Shown: positions 12,278 through 12,350 of the stretch, one piece after another
How the letters are laid out: every line of letters starts with the position of its first letter
Numbering within the stretch: the first letter of the stretch is position 1
NCBI GenBank assembly: GCA_937879875.1
Contig: CALFMN010000241.1
Span: forward strand, 1 to 12,350
Source: an uncultured Chloroflexota bacterium
Lineage (GTDB): Bacteria > Chloroflexota > Dehalococcoidia > CAUJGQ01
DNA length: 12,350 nucleotides
Direction of reading: 5' to 3'
Notes under the pieces: generated by a model
Seen by the model: only the letters and a program-made list of their open reading frames with translations
What the model was told of the DNA's origin: nothing
Database searches by the model: none
Program-made: the position numbers and the translations under genes

Positions 12278-12350
12278 ATCAAGCGGGGCGACGGGTGGCC
12301 CTCATAACCCCCGCCCCCTTCTCTCCCATATCGCTCGTCGAACGTGGCAG
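12278..12350. other. Right-edge non-coding sequence
   Basis: The last 73 bases, after the TGA of the selenoredoxin gene, contain a C-rich run (12307-12330) of the kind seen in dispersed CCCCCGCCCC intergenic repeats. No hairpin terminator or gene start can be supported before the window ends. Confidence 0.4.

Overview
The window is a high-GC bacterial chromosome segment, with codon third positions mostly G or C in the genes I read. It looks like accessory or peripheral metabolism. The mix of a fused class II aldolase/short-chain dehydrogenase, a single-frame LarC, a Thr/Ser/Pro-linker TIG lipoprotein and small LNPQPLPP proteins suggests a Chloroflexota-like or actinobacteria-like soil or thermophilic organism. 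That placement is inference. No rRNA, tRNA or CRISPR is visible.

Layout. Positions 1-57 carry two near-identical GGGTCAG repeats that resemble the edge of an IS21-type element lying to the left. On the minus strand from 5369 down to 170 runs a likely operon: rhamnulose-1-phosphate aldolase/lactaldehyde dehydrogenase fusion, larB, larC, then a putative lipoprotein. LarB and LarC build the nickel-pincer nucleotide (NPN) used by lactate racemase and related LarA enzymes. The aldolase/dehydrogenase makes and oxidises L-lactaldehyde, so the cluster plausibly links deoxysugar breakdown to a 2-hydroxyacid racemase or epimerase encoded elsewhere. Positions 5370-5713 hold direct repeats and tandem perfect hairpins. 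On the plus strand follow a PHP-domain phosphoesterase, an alpha/beta hydrolase and a PncC/CinA-C amidase; the last two are separated by 10 bases.

From 7926 to 9960 there are three small-peptide genes: a 45-residue protein with two LNPQPLPP motifs, a 64-residue orphan and a 29-residue Pro-rich peptide. A minus-strand acyl-CoA-dehydrogenase-fold flavin monooxygenase lies among them. Positions 9961-10604 contain the decayed end of a minus-strand gene and a candidate TetR operator.

The most striking item is at the right end. A TetR regulator overlaps by four bases (ATGA) a gene that, read through one in-frame TGA (11447-11449), encodes a 335-residue redoxin fused to a DsbD-N-like domain. The TGA sits exactly at the first Cys of the redoxin CxxC (W-U-P-Y-C-K). 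It is followed by a perfect 7-bp stem with a GUG loop, 21 nt downstream, as expected of a bacterial SECIS. A conventional gene call would begin at the internal GTG 11471 and miss the catalytic domain start and the selenocysteine.
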